From positions 2,852,001-2,916,000 of the forward strand of contig NZ_CP038213.1 of assembly GCF_004526345.1 (NCBI RefSeq): a stretch of 64,000 bases of DNA, in the 5' to 3' direction. The notes under the pieces are model-generated. The model had not been told where the DNA came from and ran no database searches. It saw only the letters and a program-made list of their open reading frames with translations. Shown here piece after piece: positions 27,777-38,834 of this stretch; the first letter of the stretch is position 1; every line of letters begins with the position of its first letter. Source of the stretch: Ornithinimicrobium flavum (GTDB lineage Bacteria; Actinomycetota; Actinomycetes; Actinomycetales; Dermatophilaceae). The translations under genes and the position numbers were made by a program.

Positions 27777-28100
27777 ATGCAGGACGAGACGATCAGGGCG
27801 ACGCTCGAGGCCAGGGAGGCCGAGCTCGTCGAGCAGATGGCCGTGCTGACCCGCCCGATCCAGGACCAGGGGAGCATCTCCTTCGGCAAGCGGGTGGGTG
27901 ACGGCACGGCGATGGCGGTGGACCGTCTCACCGCCGTCACCGCGCACGACAACCTCCAGGGCCTGCTCGACGACGTCCGTTCGGCGCTCGCGGCGATGGA
28001 CGCGGGGACCTACGGCCGGTGCGCGGTGTGCGGCGAGCCGATCCCCGCCGGCCGGCTCGAGGCCCGGCCGTGGGCCACGACCTGCGTCCGGCACGGGTAG
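27777..28100 (+). CDS. TraR/DksA-type zinc finger protein
   Basis: 107 residues. A helical N terminus precedes a C4-type finger with CAVC (C82, C85). The second pair is Cys103 and His106 (CVRH) rather than the usual two cysteines, so zinc binding may be CCCH. The N-terminal coiled coil lacks the DksA tip acidic motif, so ppGpp-type RNA polymerase control is not assured. It diverges from the phosphatase operon and precedes korA in the same direction. Confidence 0.82.
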   Translation: MQDETIRATLEAREAELVEQMAVLTRPIQDQGSISFGKRVGDGTAMAVDRLTAVTAHDNLQGLLDDVRSALAAMDAGTYGRCAVCGEPIPAGRLEARPWATTCVRHG

Positions 28101-28157
28101 CCGCGCGCTGCATACCGCTGCGACCTCGACGTGTGCGGAGTTCCCGGACGACAGGCG

Positions 28158-28163
28158 TAGGCT
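28158..28163 (+). promoter_or_regulatory. -10-like TAGGCT before korA
   Basis: TAGGCT ends ten bases before the korA ATG, giving at most a very short leader. No clear -35 was found. Confidence 0.35.
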
Positions 28164-28173
28164 GGTCCGTGAC

Positions 28174-30068
<1,895 letters not shown>

Positions 30069-30072
<4 letters not shown>

Positions 30073-31268
30073 GCGTCGATCTCGGTCTCCCCTCCCCCCT
30101 GGGCACCGCCGGTGTGCCCCGGCTGCCCGAGGGGCAGACCCAGGGCAAGAAGGACTTCACCTCCGACCAGGAGGTGCGCTGGTGCCCCGGCTGCGGCGAC
30201 TACGCCGTGCTGGCCGCCGTGCAGGGCTTCCTGCCCGACCTCGGTCTGCGGCGCGAGAACATCGTCTTCGTGTCGGGGATCGGCTGCTCCAGCCGGTTCC
30301 CCTACTACCTGGACACCTACGGGATGCACTCCATCCACGGACGCGCCCCCGCGATCGCCACCGGTCTGGCCACGGCCCGCGAGGACCTGTCGGTCTGGGT
30401 GATCACCGGTGACGGCGACGCCCTGTCGATCGGCGGCAACCACCTCATCCACGCGATGCGGCGCAACGTCAACCTGACGATCCTGCTCTTCAACAACAAG
30501 ATCTACGGTCTGACCAAGGGGCAGTACTCCCCCACCTCGGACGTCGGTGCGGTCACCAAGTCCACCCCCGCCGGCTCGGTGGACCACCCGTTCAACCCGG
30601 TCTCGCTGGCCCTGGGCGCCGAGGCGAGCTTCGTGGCCCGGACCATGGACAGCGACCGCAAGCACCTCACCGAGGTGCTCTCGGCCGCCGCCGCCCACCG
30701 GGGCACCTCGCTGGTCGAGATCTACCAGAACTGCCCGATCTTCAACGACGGCGCCTTCCAGCTGCTCAAGGACCGGGACGAGGCCACCGCCCGGATCGCC
30801 CACCTGCGTGCGGGCGAGCCCGTCCGCATAGGGGCCGAGGGCAGCCCGGAGGCCCGCGTGGTGGTGCGGGACGACCAGGGCCGGCTGCGCGTCGTGCCCG
30901 AGGGGGAGGCGGACCCCGCCTCCGTGCTCGTCCACGACCCGGGCCAGGAGGACCCCTCGGTCGCCTTCGCGCTGTCCCGGCTGGACGACCCGTCGATGCA
31001 GCAGGTGCCCATGGGCATCTTCCGCCAGGTGCAGCGCCCGACCTACGACGACGCCGTCCGCGCGCAGGTGCGGGAGGCCGTCGAGGAGGGCGGGAGCGCA
31101 GGACCGGAGGGGCTGGACGCGCTGCTGCGCGGACGCGACACGTGGACGGTGGACGGCACCGTCCCGGGCCAGGTCGAGCAGACCCTGGAGGGCGAGCAGA
31201 CCGAGGGTCCGACCCCGGCGGCGGGCGACGCGCTCGTCGACGAGGGTGCCGAGGTCTTCGAGGAGTGA
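30069..31268 (+). CDS. korB: 2-oxoglutarate:ferredoxin oxidoreductase beta subunit
   Basis: 399 residues. The ThDP motif is GDGDALSIGGNH to ILLFNN. Iron-sulfur cysteines are in WCPGCGDY (C39, C42), GIGCSSRFPYY and YQNCPIFNDG. The last 50 residues or so (GGSAGPEGLDALLRG onward) form an acidic extension beyond the usual length of about 345. Coupled to korA through ATGA. It works in the cytosol with a ferredoxin partner that is not encoded in this window. Confidence 0.93.
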
Positions 31269-31281
31269 CCGGAGCGCACGG

Positions 31282-32313
31282 GTGAGCCCCCTGGAGGCGC
31301 GGCGGCGCCGGGAGGGCACGGTCTACGGGTTCTTCGCCTACCTGATCTGGGGAGCCTTCCCGCTCTACTTCACCACGCTGCGCCCCGCCGGCCCCTGGGA
31401 GGTCGTGGCGCACCGGATCGTGTGGACGCTGCTGATCTGCGCGGCGGTGCTGCTGCTGACCCGCGACGTGCGCTGGCTGGTGGACCTCGCCCGACGGCCC
31501 CGCCGGCTCACGGGCGTGGCGCTGGCCGGGGTCCTCATCGCGACCAACTGGGGGATCTACACCTACGCCGTCCTGTCGGGGCACGTCACCGAGGCGGCCC
31601 TCGGCTACTTCCTCAACCCGCTGGTGACCGTCGCGCTCGGGGTGGTCGTGCTGCGCGAGAAGCTGCGCCGGATGCAGTGGGTCGCCGTCGCCATCGGTGC
31701 CGTGGCCGGTCTCTACCTGACGATCGACTACGGCTCCCCGCCGTGGATCTCCCTGGCGCTGGCGGTGTCCTTCGCCCTCTACGGCCTGCTCAAGAACCGG
31801 CTGGGCGTCTCGCTCACCCCGCTGCGCTCGCTCACCGGGGAGAGCCTGACCATCCTGCCGATCGCCGTGGTCCTGCTGCTCTGGCTGGACCGCACGGGCG
31901 CCACCACCTTCGGCGGGCACGGCACCGGCCACGCGCTGCTGCTCATGTCCACCGGCGTCGCGACGGCGGTGCCGCTCCTGCTCTTCGCGGCCGCGGCCAG
32001 CCGGGTCCCGCTGTCGACGATCGGCCTGCTGCAGTTCCTCACCCCGTTCCTGCAGCTCGGGGCCGGTCTGCTCCTCGGCGAGACGATGCCCGCCTCGCGC
32101 TGGCTCGGCTTCGCCCTGGTGTGGGTCGCCCTCGTCGTCCTCAGCGTCGACATGGTGCGCCAGGTCCGACGCAGCCGACGCCCGCCTGCGCAGCGACCTC
32201 GAGGACCCCGCCCCCTGACCCCTCCCCGACCGGACGTGCGTTCCTGCCGCACCGGACGGGCGTTCCTGCCGCACCGGACGCGCGTTCCTGCCGCACCGGA
32301 CGCGCGTTCGTGA
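31282..32313 (+). CDS. rarD: RarD-type EamA transporter
   Basis: About 343 residues and ten helices with two EamA repeats. GTVYGFFAYLIWGAFPLYF at the start and GYFLNPLVTVALGVVVLREK are RarD signatures. GTG 31282 is the first start after the korB stop. Substrates of RarD are not settled (drug/metabolite exporters). The last 28 residues or so are not conserved-looking and come from four 22-bp DNA repeats that run through the stop codon. Confidence 0.85.
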   Translation: MSPLEARRRREGTVYGFFAYLIWGAFPLYFTTLRPAGPWEVVAHRIVWTLLICAAVLLLTRDVRWLVDLARRPRRLTGVALAGVLIATNWGIYTYAVLSGHVTEAALGYFLNPLVTVALGVVVLREKLRRMQWVAVAIGAVAGLYLTIDYGSPPWISLALAVSFALYGLLKNRLGVSLTPLRSLTGESLTILPIAVVLLLWLDRTGATTFGGHGTGHALLLMSTGVATAVPLLLFAAAASRVPLSTIGLLQFLTPFLQLGAGLLLGETMPASRWLGFALVWVALVVLSVDMVRQVRRSRRPPAQRPRGPRPLTPPRPDVRSCRTGRAFLPHRTRVPAAPDARS

Positions 32314-32316
32314 CAG
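32231..32316. repeat. 22-bp direct repeats at the rarD 3' end
   Basis: Units start at 32231, 32253, 32275 and 32297. The first three are 22 bp and differ at one position; the fourth diverges at its end. They lie inside rarD and across its stop codon. No spacers are present, so this is not a CRISPR array. Confidence 0.85.
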
Positions 32317-32358
32317 TTGTCCACAGGCTCGGTGCGGGTATGCGGTCAGGCAGGCCGC

Positions 32359-32415
32359 GGGTCCGTGGTCGGGATCGCCGTGGGTCCGTGTCGGGATCGC
32401 CGTGGGTCCGTGGTC
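32359..32415. repeat. 22/23-bp direct repeats, 2.5 copies
   Basis: Units at 32359-32381 (23 bp), 32382-32403 (22 bp) and a partial at 32404-32415. Each begins GGGTCCGTG. The family differs from the repeats at the rarD end. Confidence 0.75.
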
Positions 32416-32572
32416 CCCGCACGGGCGAGGCCCGGCGAGGGTCTCGTGCCCCGCCCGGCGTCGTCGGCACTGGTGGCAGACAGGGGCCATGTCGACTCCT
32501 TCGTCGGTGTGGGGCGACCCTAGCGGACCGTGGCAACGGGTGGCGTGACCTACGCCACTGTCCGTGCACGCT

Positions 32573-32586
32573 ATGCAATTTTGCAT
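32573..32586. promoter_or_regulatory. Likely TetR operator
   Basis: ATGCAATTTTGCAT: perfect 6-bp arms around TT, with a further TGCAA half-site at 32591-32595. It overlaps the -35 of the TetR promoter, as expected for autorepression. Confidence 0.6.
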
Positions 32587-32610
32587 GGCGTGCAAGCTCG
32601 GGCGTACCGT
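32581..32610 (+). promoter_or_regulatory. Promoter of TetR-MMPL unit, probably leaderless
   Basis: TTGCAT (32581-32586) and TACCGT (32605-32610) lie 18 bp apart. The expected start point coincides with GTG 32617, suggesting a leaderless mRNA. Confidence 0.5.
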
Positions 32611-32616
32611 GGAGCG

Positions 32617-33252
32617 GTGAGCGTCTCCACCGCCCTCGGCCGCCGAGAGGCCAACAAGGTCCGCACCCGCGAGGCGGTCGTGGAGGCGCTGCACGCCCTC
32701 GTGCGCACCACCCCGGTGGAGGAGATCACCGTGGACCGGCTCGCCGAGGACGCGGGCATCTCGCGGCGCACCTTCTTCAACTACTACGCCGGCATCCCGG
32801 CCGTCCTGGTCGAGGTCTTCTCCGCGCACGCGGAGCAGATGGTGGGCGGGATCGACACGGACCTGCTGCCGCGCGACCCGCTGCAGGCGCTGCGCCGGCT
32901 CGTGGCCGAGGGCGGCGTCGACCGGGACTTCCTGGGCTGGATGGCCGCCCTCAACGGCCACGGCACCACCGGAGAGGGTGCCGTCCTCATCGAGCGGGCG
33001 GTCTGGACCGAGCTGGGTGCGTGGCTGGAGACCCGGCTGCGCGACCTCTTCCCGCAGGGCACCGACACGCTCTACCTCACCACCCTGGCCGCCAGCGTCA
33101 TGCACGCCTTCGCCGCCGCCGAGCAGGAGTGGATCGCCAGCCTCACCGACCCCTCCCGCCTGACCGACGCGGACCTGACCTCCTTCGCCGACCACCTCGA
33201 CCGCGCCCTGGGCCACCTGGCCCGCGGGTGGCGGCCGACCCCCCGCTCCTGA
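32617..33252 (+). CDS. TetR/AcrR-family regulator
   Basis: 211 residues from GTG 32617. An N-terminal HTH spans about 12-58 (TREAVVEALHALVR, then GISRRTFFNYYAG). The C-terminal helical ligand domain is unassigned. It sits 17 bp before an MMPL transporter and is expected to repress both genes through the AT-rich palindrome at its promoter. Confidence 0.9.
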   Translation: MSVSTALGRREANKVRTREAVVEALHALVRTTPVEEITVDRLAEDAGISRRTFFNYYAGIPAVLVEVFSAHAEQMVGGIDTDLLPRDPLQALRRLVAEGGVDRDFLGWMAALNGHGTTGEGAVLIERAVWTELGAWLETRLRDLFPQGTDTLYLTTLAASVMHAFAAAEQEWIASLTDPSRLTDADLTSFADHLDRALGHLARGWRPTPRS

Positions 33253-33269
33253 CCGAAAGGACCACGACC

Positions 33270-36117
33270 GTGGCCGTCCTTCTCAACCGTCTTGGCCGTT
33301 GGTGCGCCCGTCACCGGTGGGGCGTCGTCGCCGCCTGGGTGGCGCTGCTGGCGATCGTCGCCACCGGCGCCCTCACCCTGATGAAGCCGCTCAACAACAA
33401 CATCTCCATCCCGGGCAGCCGGTTCGAGACCGTGCTCGAGACGTTGCGCGAGGAGATCCCCGAGGCGTCCGGCACGACCGGCACCGTCGTCTTCACGGCG
33501 GACGAGCCGTTCACCGACGCGCAGCGCGAGGCGGTCGCCGGGGTCGTCGAGCAGTGGAACGCGATGTCCGGGGTCGAGGCCATCGACCCCTTCGCGAGCC
33601 AGGCCCAGGTGGACGCCACCTCCGGCGACCTGGCCGCGGGCCGCGCCGAGCTCGAGGAGGGTCGGGCGGAGCTGGAGCAGGGGGAGGCGGACCTCGCCGA
33701 CGCCCGTGAGCAGGTGGAGACCGGGCGCACGGAGCTGGAGGACGGGCGGGAGCAGCTCGAGGCCGGCCGCGCCGAGCTGGAGGCCGGGCGGACCGAGCTG
33801 GAGGCCGGCCAGGCCGAGCTCGACGCGCAGGCCCAGCAGCTGGACGCCGCGCAGGCCGAGCTCGACGCGCGCAGCGCCGAGCTCGAGGGTGGGGTCGCCG
33901 CGGGTCTCGTGCCGCCGGCGCAGGCCGAGGCCGCCCGCGCCGAGATCGCCGCGGGCCAGGCCCAGATCGACGGCGGGCGCCAGCAGCTGGCCGCCGGGCA
34001 GCAGCAGATCGACGCCGGGCTCGCGGAGATCGAGGCCGGCGAGGCCCAGCTGACCGCCGGCGAGGCCGAGCTGGTGGCGGCCGAGGAGCAGCTCGACGAG
34101 GCGCGCAGCAGATCGTCGACGGGGAGGCCGAGCTCGAGGCGGGACGCGCCGAGCTCGCGGACGGCGAGGCCCAGCTGGAGGCCGGCGAGCGCCTGGCCGC
34201 GCTCACCGACGGGCTGCGGGTCGTCAACGAGGCCGGCACCGTGGCGATGACCCAGGTGTCGGTGACCGGCGGCTCGGCCCAGGCCATCACGCCCGAGGTG
34301 GCCGACGAGATCCAGCGGATCGGCGACGCCATCGAGGACGGAAGCGGGGTGGAGGTGGACTTCTCCGCCGAGTTCGCGCTGGATCTCAACAGCGTCTTCG
34401 GCCCGGGCGAGGCGGTCGGCCTGGCCGTGGCCGGCCTGGTGCTGATCGTCATGCTGGGCAGCCTGGTCGCAGCGGGTCTCCCGATCCTCATGGCGCTGGT
34501 CGGGGTGGGGGTCGGGGTCGCCGGCTCCCTCGCGCTCTCGCCGCTCATCGAGATGCAGTCGATCACCCCGGTCCTGGCGCTCATGCTCGGCCTGGCCGTC
34601 GGGATCGACTACTCGCTCTTCCTCATCAACCGGCACCGCCAGCAGCTCCGGCACGGCATGCCGGTCCAGGAGTCGATCGCGCTGGCCGTGGGCACCTCGG
34701 GCAACGCCGTGACCTTCGCCGGGCTGACCGTCATCATCGCGCTGTCGGCCCTGGTGCTGACCGGTATGCCGTTCCTCGGCACCATGGGCCTCGTCGCCGC
34801 GGCCACCGTGGCCCTGTCGGTGCTCGTGGCCATCACCCTGACCCCGGCGCTGCTGTCCGTGATGGGCCTGCGGGTCCTGCCGAAGAAGGAGCGGGGGGCG
34901 ATCGCGGCCGGCGACCACGATCTCGCCGACGCCGACGACGCGCGGGAGGCCGACACCACCCGCGGCTGGGCCGCGGTGGTGCAGCGCCGTCCCTGGTTGG
35001 CCATCCTGGGCGTGATCGCGATCGTGGCGGCCCTGGGCTACCCCACGGGCCAGCTGCGGCTCGGCCTGCCGGACAGCAGCTCGGAGCCGCTGGGCTCGAC
35101 CGCCTACACCACCTACGACACCGTGCGCAGCGAGTTCGGCGCCGGGCCGCCGGGCCCATCCTGGCCGTCGCCGAGCTCGACGAGCCGATCGCCGAGGGTG
35201 AGGTCGCGCTGATCGACAAGCAGGCCGACATCGCCGAGGACCTGGCCGCCGTGGAAGGCGTGGAGCGGGTGCTGCCCGCAGGCGTCAACGACGCCCGCGA
35301 CGTGCTCGCCTTCCAGTTGCAGCCGGCCGGTGGACCCACGGAGGAGTCGACGGTCGCGCTGGTCGACCGCCTCGACGCCGACCTGGGCTCCCTCGGCGAG
35401 GAGCACGGCGCCAGCATCGACATCACGGGCCAGACCGTCGCGAACATCGACATCTCGGAGCAGCTCTCCGACGCGCTGCCGATCTACCTGCTGGTCGTCG
35501 TGGGCCTGTCGCTGATCCTCATGATGCTGGTCTTCCGGTCCATCTGGGTGCCGCTGCTGGCCACCGCCGGCTTCCTGCTGTCGATCGTCGCCGCCTTCGG
35601 CGCGGTCGTGGCCGTCTACCAGCTGGGGCACCTCGGCCCGGTCTTCGGGGTGCACGAGCCGGGGCCGGTGCTGTCCTTCCTGCCCATCCTGCTCATCGGC
35701 ATCCTCTTCGGGCTGGCGATGGACTACCAGGTCTTCCTCGTCTCGGCGATGCGCGAGGATCACGTGCACGGACGCGACGCGCGGACCGCGGTCGTCACCG
35801 GCTTCAACCACAGCGCCCGGGTCGTCACCGCGGCGGCGATCATCATGATCTCCGTCTTCGCCGGCTTCGTGTGGGCCCACCTGACGATGGTCCGGCCCAT
35901 CGGCCTGGGCCTGGCCCTGGGTGTGCTGGTCGACGCCTTCCTGGTCCGGATGACCCTCACCCCCGCGGTGCTGTCGCTGCTGGGCGAGCGCGCCTGGTGG
36001 CTGCCCCGCTGGCTGGACCGGATCCTGCCGGACGTCGACGTCGAGGGTGCCAAGCTCGAGCGGGCGCTCGGCGGGCCGTCCGCGGCTCAGGAGCCGGAGG
36101 TCGTCGCCAGCCGCTGA
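33270..36117 (+). pseudogene. MMPL/RND-family exporter with heptad-repeat coiled coil, two frameshifts
   Basis: Reconstruction gives 949 residues from GTG 33270 (AAAGGA site upstream). It has an N-terminal helix, then about 24 near-perfect seven-residue units (pattern GxAELEA, 33640-34197) forming two coiled-coil arms around a GLVPPAQ turn. Two MMPL blocks of six helices follow, with GLAVGIDYSLFLINRHR and ILFGLAMDYQVFLVSAMRED carrying the proton-relay Asp-Tyr pairs. A base is missing near 34110 and another near 35142. Both sides are well conserved, so it may be intact in the organism. Likely exports lipids or drugs under the adjacent TetR regulator. Confidence 0.75.
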
Positions 36118-37034
36118 CCGGCCGCCTGCAGCAGCTCGCGGGCGCCGTCCCGCGCGACAGCGTCACCCTCGGTGACCTGGAGCGCGAGGCGGCGCCCGTC
36201 GCGTCGGTAGACCACCAGGCCGGGCCCGCCCTCGTCGACGATGAAGGAGGTGCGGTCCGGCGAGGGCCGCAGACCGATGCCGCCCCAGCGCATCGGGTCG
36301 AGGTCCTGCACGGCCACCCCCGCGACCTCCTCGGCCGGCACCCGGACCAGTCGGACCGGGGCGACGCGCGAGCGCACCTCCAGCCCGTCGACGTCGACCT
36401 CCACCCGCACGGCGCTCCACGCCAGGGCCAGCGCCCAGGTGCCGGCACCCACCAGGACGAGCACCAGGGCGGCCACCCATCCCTGCCCGCCCACCAGGAC
36501 GACGACGAGGGCCACCGCGAAGACGGCCAGGACCCCCCAGCCGATGACCCGCATCGTGCGCGAGTCCAGGTCTGTGCTCCACGGCCGCACCTCCCGCACC
36601 TGCCGACCGCGCAGGGCCTGCACCCGGGACCGCTCCGGCACCAGGGCCCGGAGCTGGGCGGGGGTCGGCCGCCGGCGGCCGTGCACGGCATACCCGACGG
36701 CGCCCGCCACCACGGCGCCGAGCAGCGCGGCGAGCAGCACCGGCTGGCTCACTCCCCCGTCCTGGCTCCCGCCCCGCGACGCGGTGAGCAGGTGCAGCAG
36801 CCAGGCCCCCCACCCCACCCCGGCGAGCGCGGCCAGGGCCCACCTCGACCACGACTGGGGCACGACCCGCTGGAGCACGGCCATCACGGCCGCCCCGAGC
36901 GCGCACAGCACGACGACCGCCATCAGCCGCGCGGTGAGCGCGGGGTCCACGGTGGGCATCGTCACGGTGGTGACGAGCAGCGCGGCCAGGGGCAGGATCG
37001 CCCACACGCCGGCGGCGACGCGGCGCCAGTTCAT
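36087..37034 (-). CDS. Multi-helix membrane protein with C-terminal PH-like region
   Basis: 315 residues. Four hydrophobic segments lie in the first 120 residues, then a basic loop, a helix pair at about 165-210, and a soluble C-terminal part (EVDVDGLEVRSRVAPVRLVRVPAEEVAGVAV) that looks like a bacterial PH domain. I do not recognise a named family. It overlaps the MMPL gene tail to tail by 31 bp and diverges from the histidine kinase across a repeat-bearing gap. Confidence 0.75.
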   Translation of the reverse strand: MNWRRVAAGVWAILPLAALLVTTVTMPTVDPALTARLMAVVVLCALGAAVMAVLQRVVPQSWSRWALAALAGVGWGAWLLHLLTASRGGSQDGGVSQPVLLAALLGAVVAGAVGYAVHGRRRPTPAQLRALVPERSRVQALRGRQVREVRPWSTDLDSRTMRVIGWGVLAVFAVALVVVLVGGQGWVAALVLVLVGAGTWALALAWSAVRVEVDVDGLEVRSRVAPVRLVRVPAEEVAGVAVQDLDPMRWGGIGLRPSPDRTSFIVDEGGPGLVVYRRDGRRLALQVTEGDAVARDGARELLQAAGQRLATTSGS

Positions 37035-37086
37035 CGACAGGTCCTCTCGGGGTGGGGATCCCCAGGGTATGCGGTGCGGACCGGGC

Positions 37087-37170
37087 GGCGACCGCGTCCG
37101 GCGAGGTGACGACCGCGTCCGGCGGGGTGGCCACCACGTCCGGTGGATTGACGGCCGCGTCCGGCGAGGT
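37087..37170. repeat. Four 21-bp direct repeats
   Basis: Units start at 37087, 37108, 37129 and 37150 and share a central CGCGTCCGGCG-like core (ACGTCCGGTGG in unit 3). They occupy much of the 195-bp gap between the divergent membrane-protein and histidine-kinase genes and end 60 bp before the kinase ATG. Confidence 0.75.
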
Positions 37171-37229
37171 GACGACGTGCCGCCGGGTGGGTCGATCCGT
37201 GACCGCCGGGCCGGTAGCGTGGTCCGACG

Positions 37230-38795
37230 ATGAGCACCCCCGACCGGACCACCGACGGTCCCAGCGAGTCCACCCTCGCCCTGCTGGCCGCGCTGCGGGA
37301 GATCGGCAGCGCCGAGGACGCCTCGTCGCTGGCCCGGCACGGCCTGCGTCTGGCCCGCAGCCTCACCGGGGCCGGGGCGGCCCTGCTCGCGGTCGCGGAC
37401 GACCGTCACCCCGACGACCTGCTCGTCGTCGCCCGCGACGGCAGCGCGCTCACCGACGAGGAGGTCGAGCGCTGGTTGCTGGCGGGCGACGGGCAGGGTG
37501 CGGACGGCGAGGGGCGGCGGGCGGGCGGCGACGGCGAGCGGGCGGTGGGGGGTCCGGTGCTGTCGGCCGAGGTGACCGTCGAGTCCGGCCGGTTCGGCGT
37601 GCTCCGGCTCGGGCAGCTCCCCGGCCCCGTCGGGGCGCGCAGCCGGGCGGCCCTGGACGCCGTGGCCTTCGCGCTGGGCTCGCGCGTGGAGACCCTGCGC
37701 CAGCGCGAGGTGAGCGACCTGCACGAGCGCATCACCGACGCCGTGTGGGAGCTGGACCGCACGCTGGCCGACGGCGTCGACCTGGAGGTCACCCTGCCGC
37801 TGCTCGTGACCCGGACCCGGGAGCTGACCAGGGCCGACGCCGTGGCTCTCGTGGCCCGTCCCGGCTCCGGACCCCACCGCGTCCTCGCCGCCGACGGCGA
37901 ACGGTCCGCCGCCGTGCTCGTCGAGCTGCAGCCCGACCTGGAGGAGGTCCTCGGCGCCGGGACCGCCCACCACTGGTCGGCCCGGGGCACGGTGCCCCGG
38001 CCGGACGGGGTCCACCGGCGGTGGACCTCGTTGGTGCCGCTGGAGACCCGGGGCGAGCAGCACGTCGTGCTCGTCGTCCACGCCTGGTCACCGCCGCGGG
38101 GCGTGCCGCCCCACCAGGTGCAGGACGTCATCAGCGCCCTGGCGCTGCACGCGGCCCTCATCCTCGACCGGGCCCACGGCGAGCGGGAGCACGACCTGGT
38201 CACCCGGCTGGAGGACCGCGACCGCATCGCCCGGGACCTGCACGACCTGGTGATCCAGCGGCTCTTCGCCGTCGGGCTGACCCTCCAGGGCGCGACGCGC
38301 CGTGCCGGGTCGCCCGAGCTCGTCGAGCGCCTCGAGGGGGCCGTGGCCGAGCTGGACCAGACGATCCGGGACATCCGGGCCACCATCTTCGAGCTGCGCC
38401 ACCACCCGGGGCAGGGGTCCTTCCGGGCCGACCTGCGCGCCCTCGTGGACAGCTACGCCCCCACCCTGGGCTTCGCGCCGGTGCTGCACGTCCACGGGCC
38501 GCTGGACTCCGTGCCGGACGAGGAGCTGCACTCCCAGGTCCTCATGGTGGTCCGGGAGGCCCTGTCCAACGTCACCCGGCACGCGCGCGCGTCCAGCGTG
38601 CAGGTCACCGCGAGGATCGACCCCGGCACGCTGTCGCTCACCGTGCAGGACGACGGCGTGGGGGTGGCCGGTGGCGCCGTGGAGAGCGGCCTGTCCAACG
38701 TCCGGGCCCGGGCAGCGGACCGGGGAGGCCGGGTCCGGCTGGACCCGGCCTCCCCGCGGGGCACCCGGCTGCAGTGGTCGGTGCCGCTGCCCTGA
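37230..38795 (+). CDS. DevS-like sensor histidine kinase with two GAF-like domains
   Basis: 521 residues and no membrane helix. Two GAF-like regions (about 20-155 and 165-315) precede a HisKA_3 domain with phospho-acceptor His338 in RIARDLHDLVIQRLFAVG. A HATPase domain follows (Asn447 in REALSNVTRHA, DDGVGV at 474-479). The architecture matches DevS/DosT-type kinases. No heme-binding histidine can be proven by eye, so the signal (O2, NO, redox) is inferred. Its partner is probably the DevR-like regulator at 40.3 kb, with which it converges across usp and doxX. Confidence 0.87.
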   Translation: MSTPDRTTDGPSESTLALLAALREIGSAEDASSLARHGLRLARSLTGAGAALLAVADDRHPDDLLVVARDGSALTDEEVERWLLAGDGQGADGEGRRAGGDGERAVGGPVLSAEVTVESGRFGVLRLGQLPGPVGARSRAALDAVAFALGSRVETLRQREVSDLHERITDAVWELDRTLADGVDLEVTLPLLVTRTRELTRADAVALVARPGSGPHRVLAADGERSAAVLVELQPDLEEVLGAGTAHHWSARGTVPRPDGVHRRWTSLVPLETRGEQHVVLVVHAWSPPRGVPPHQVQDVISALALHAALILDRAHGEREHDLVTRLEDRDRIARDLHDLVIQRLFAVGLTLQGATRRAGSPELVERLEGAVAELDQTIRDIRATIFELRHHPGQGSFRADLRALVDSYAPTLGFAPVLHVHGPLDSVPDEELHSQVLMVVREALSNVTRHARASSVQVTARIDPGTLSLTVQDDGVGVAGGAVESGLSNVRARAADRGGRVRLDPASPRGTRLQWSVPLP

Positions 38796-38834
38796 CCCGA
38801 CGCCCGTGACGTCGCGACCGTCGTCGCCGCAGCC

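Larger units (their letters stand above)
32314..32616. other. Intergenic region between rarD and the TetR gene
   Basis: 303 bp without a supported gene. From left to right it holds the end of the 22-bp repeats, a second repeat block (32359-32415), unremarkable GC-rich sequence to about 32560, and then an AT-rich operator/promoter for the TetR gene (32573-32610). Confidence 0.7.

Noticed and set aside
32231-32316. CRISPR-like array
   Set aside because: Units are 22 bp and directly adjacent with no spacers, lie in a coding region, and no cas genes are near.
37087-37170. CRISPR or replication iterons
   Set aside because: 21-bp units have no spacers and there is no dnaA, repA or AT-rich unwinding region nearby.
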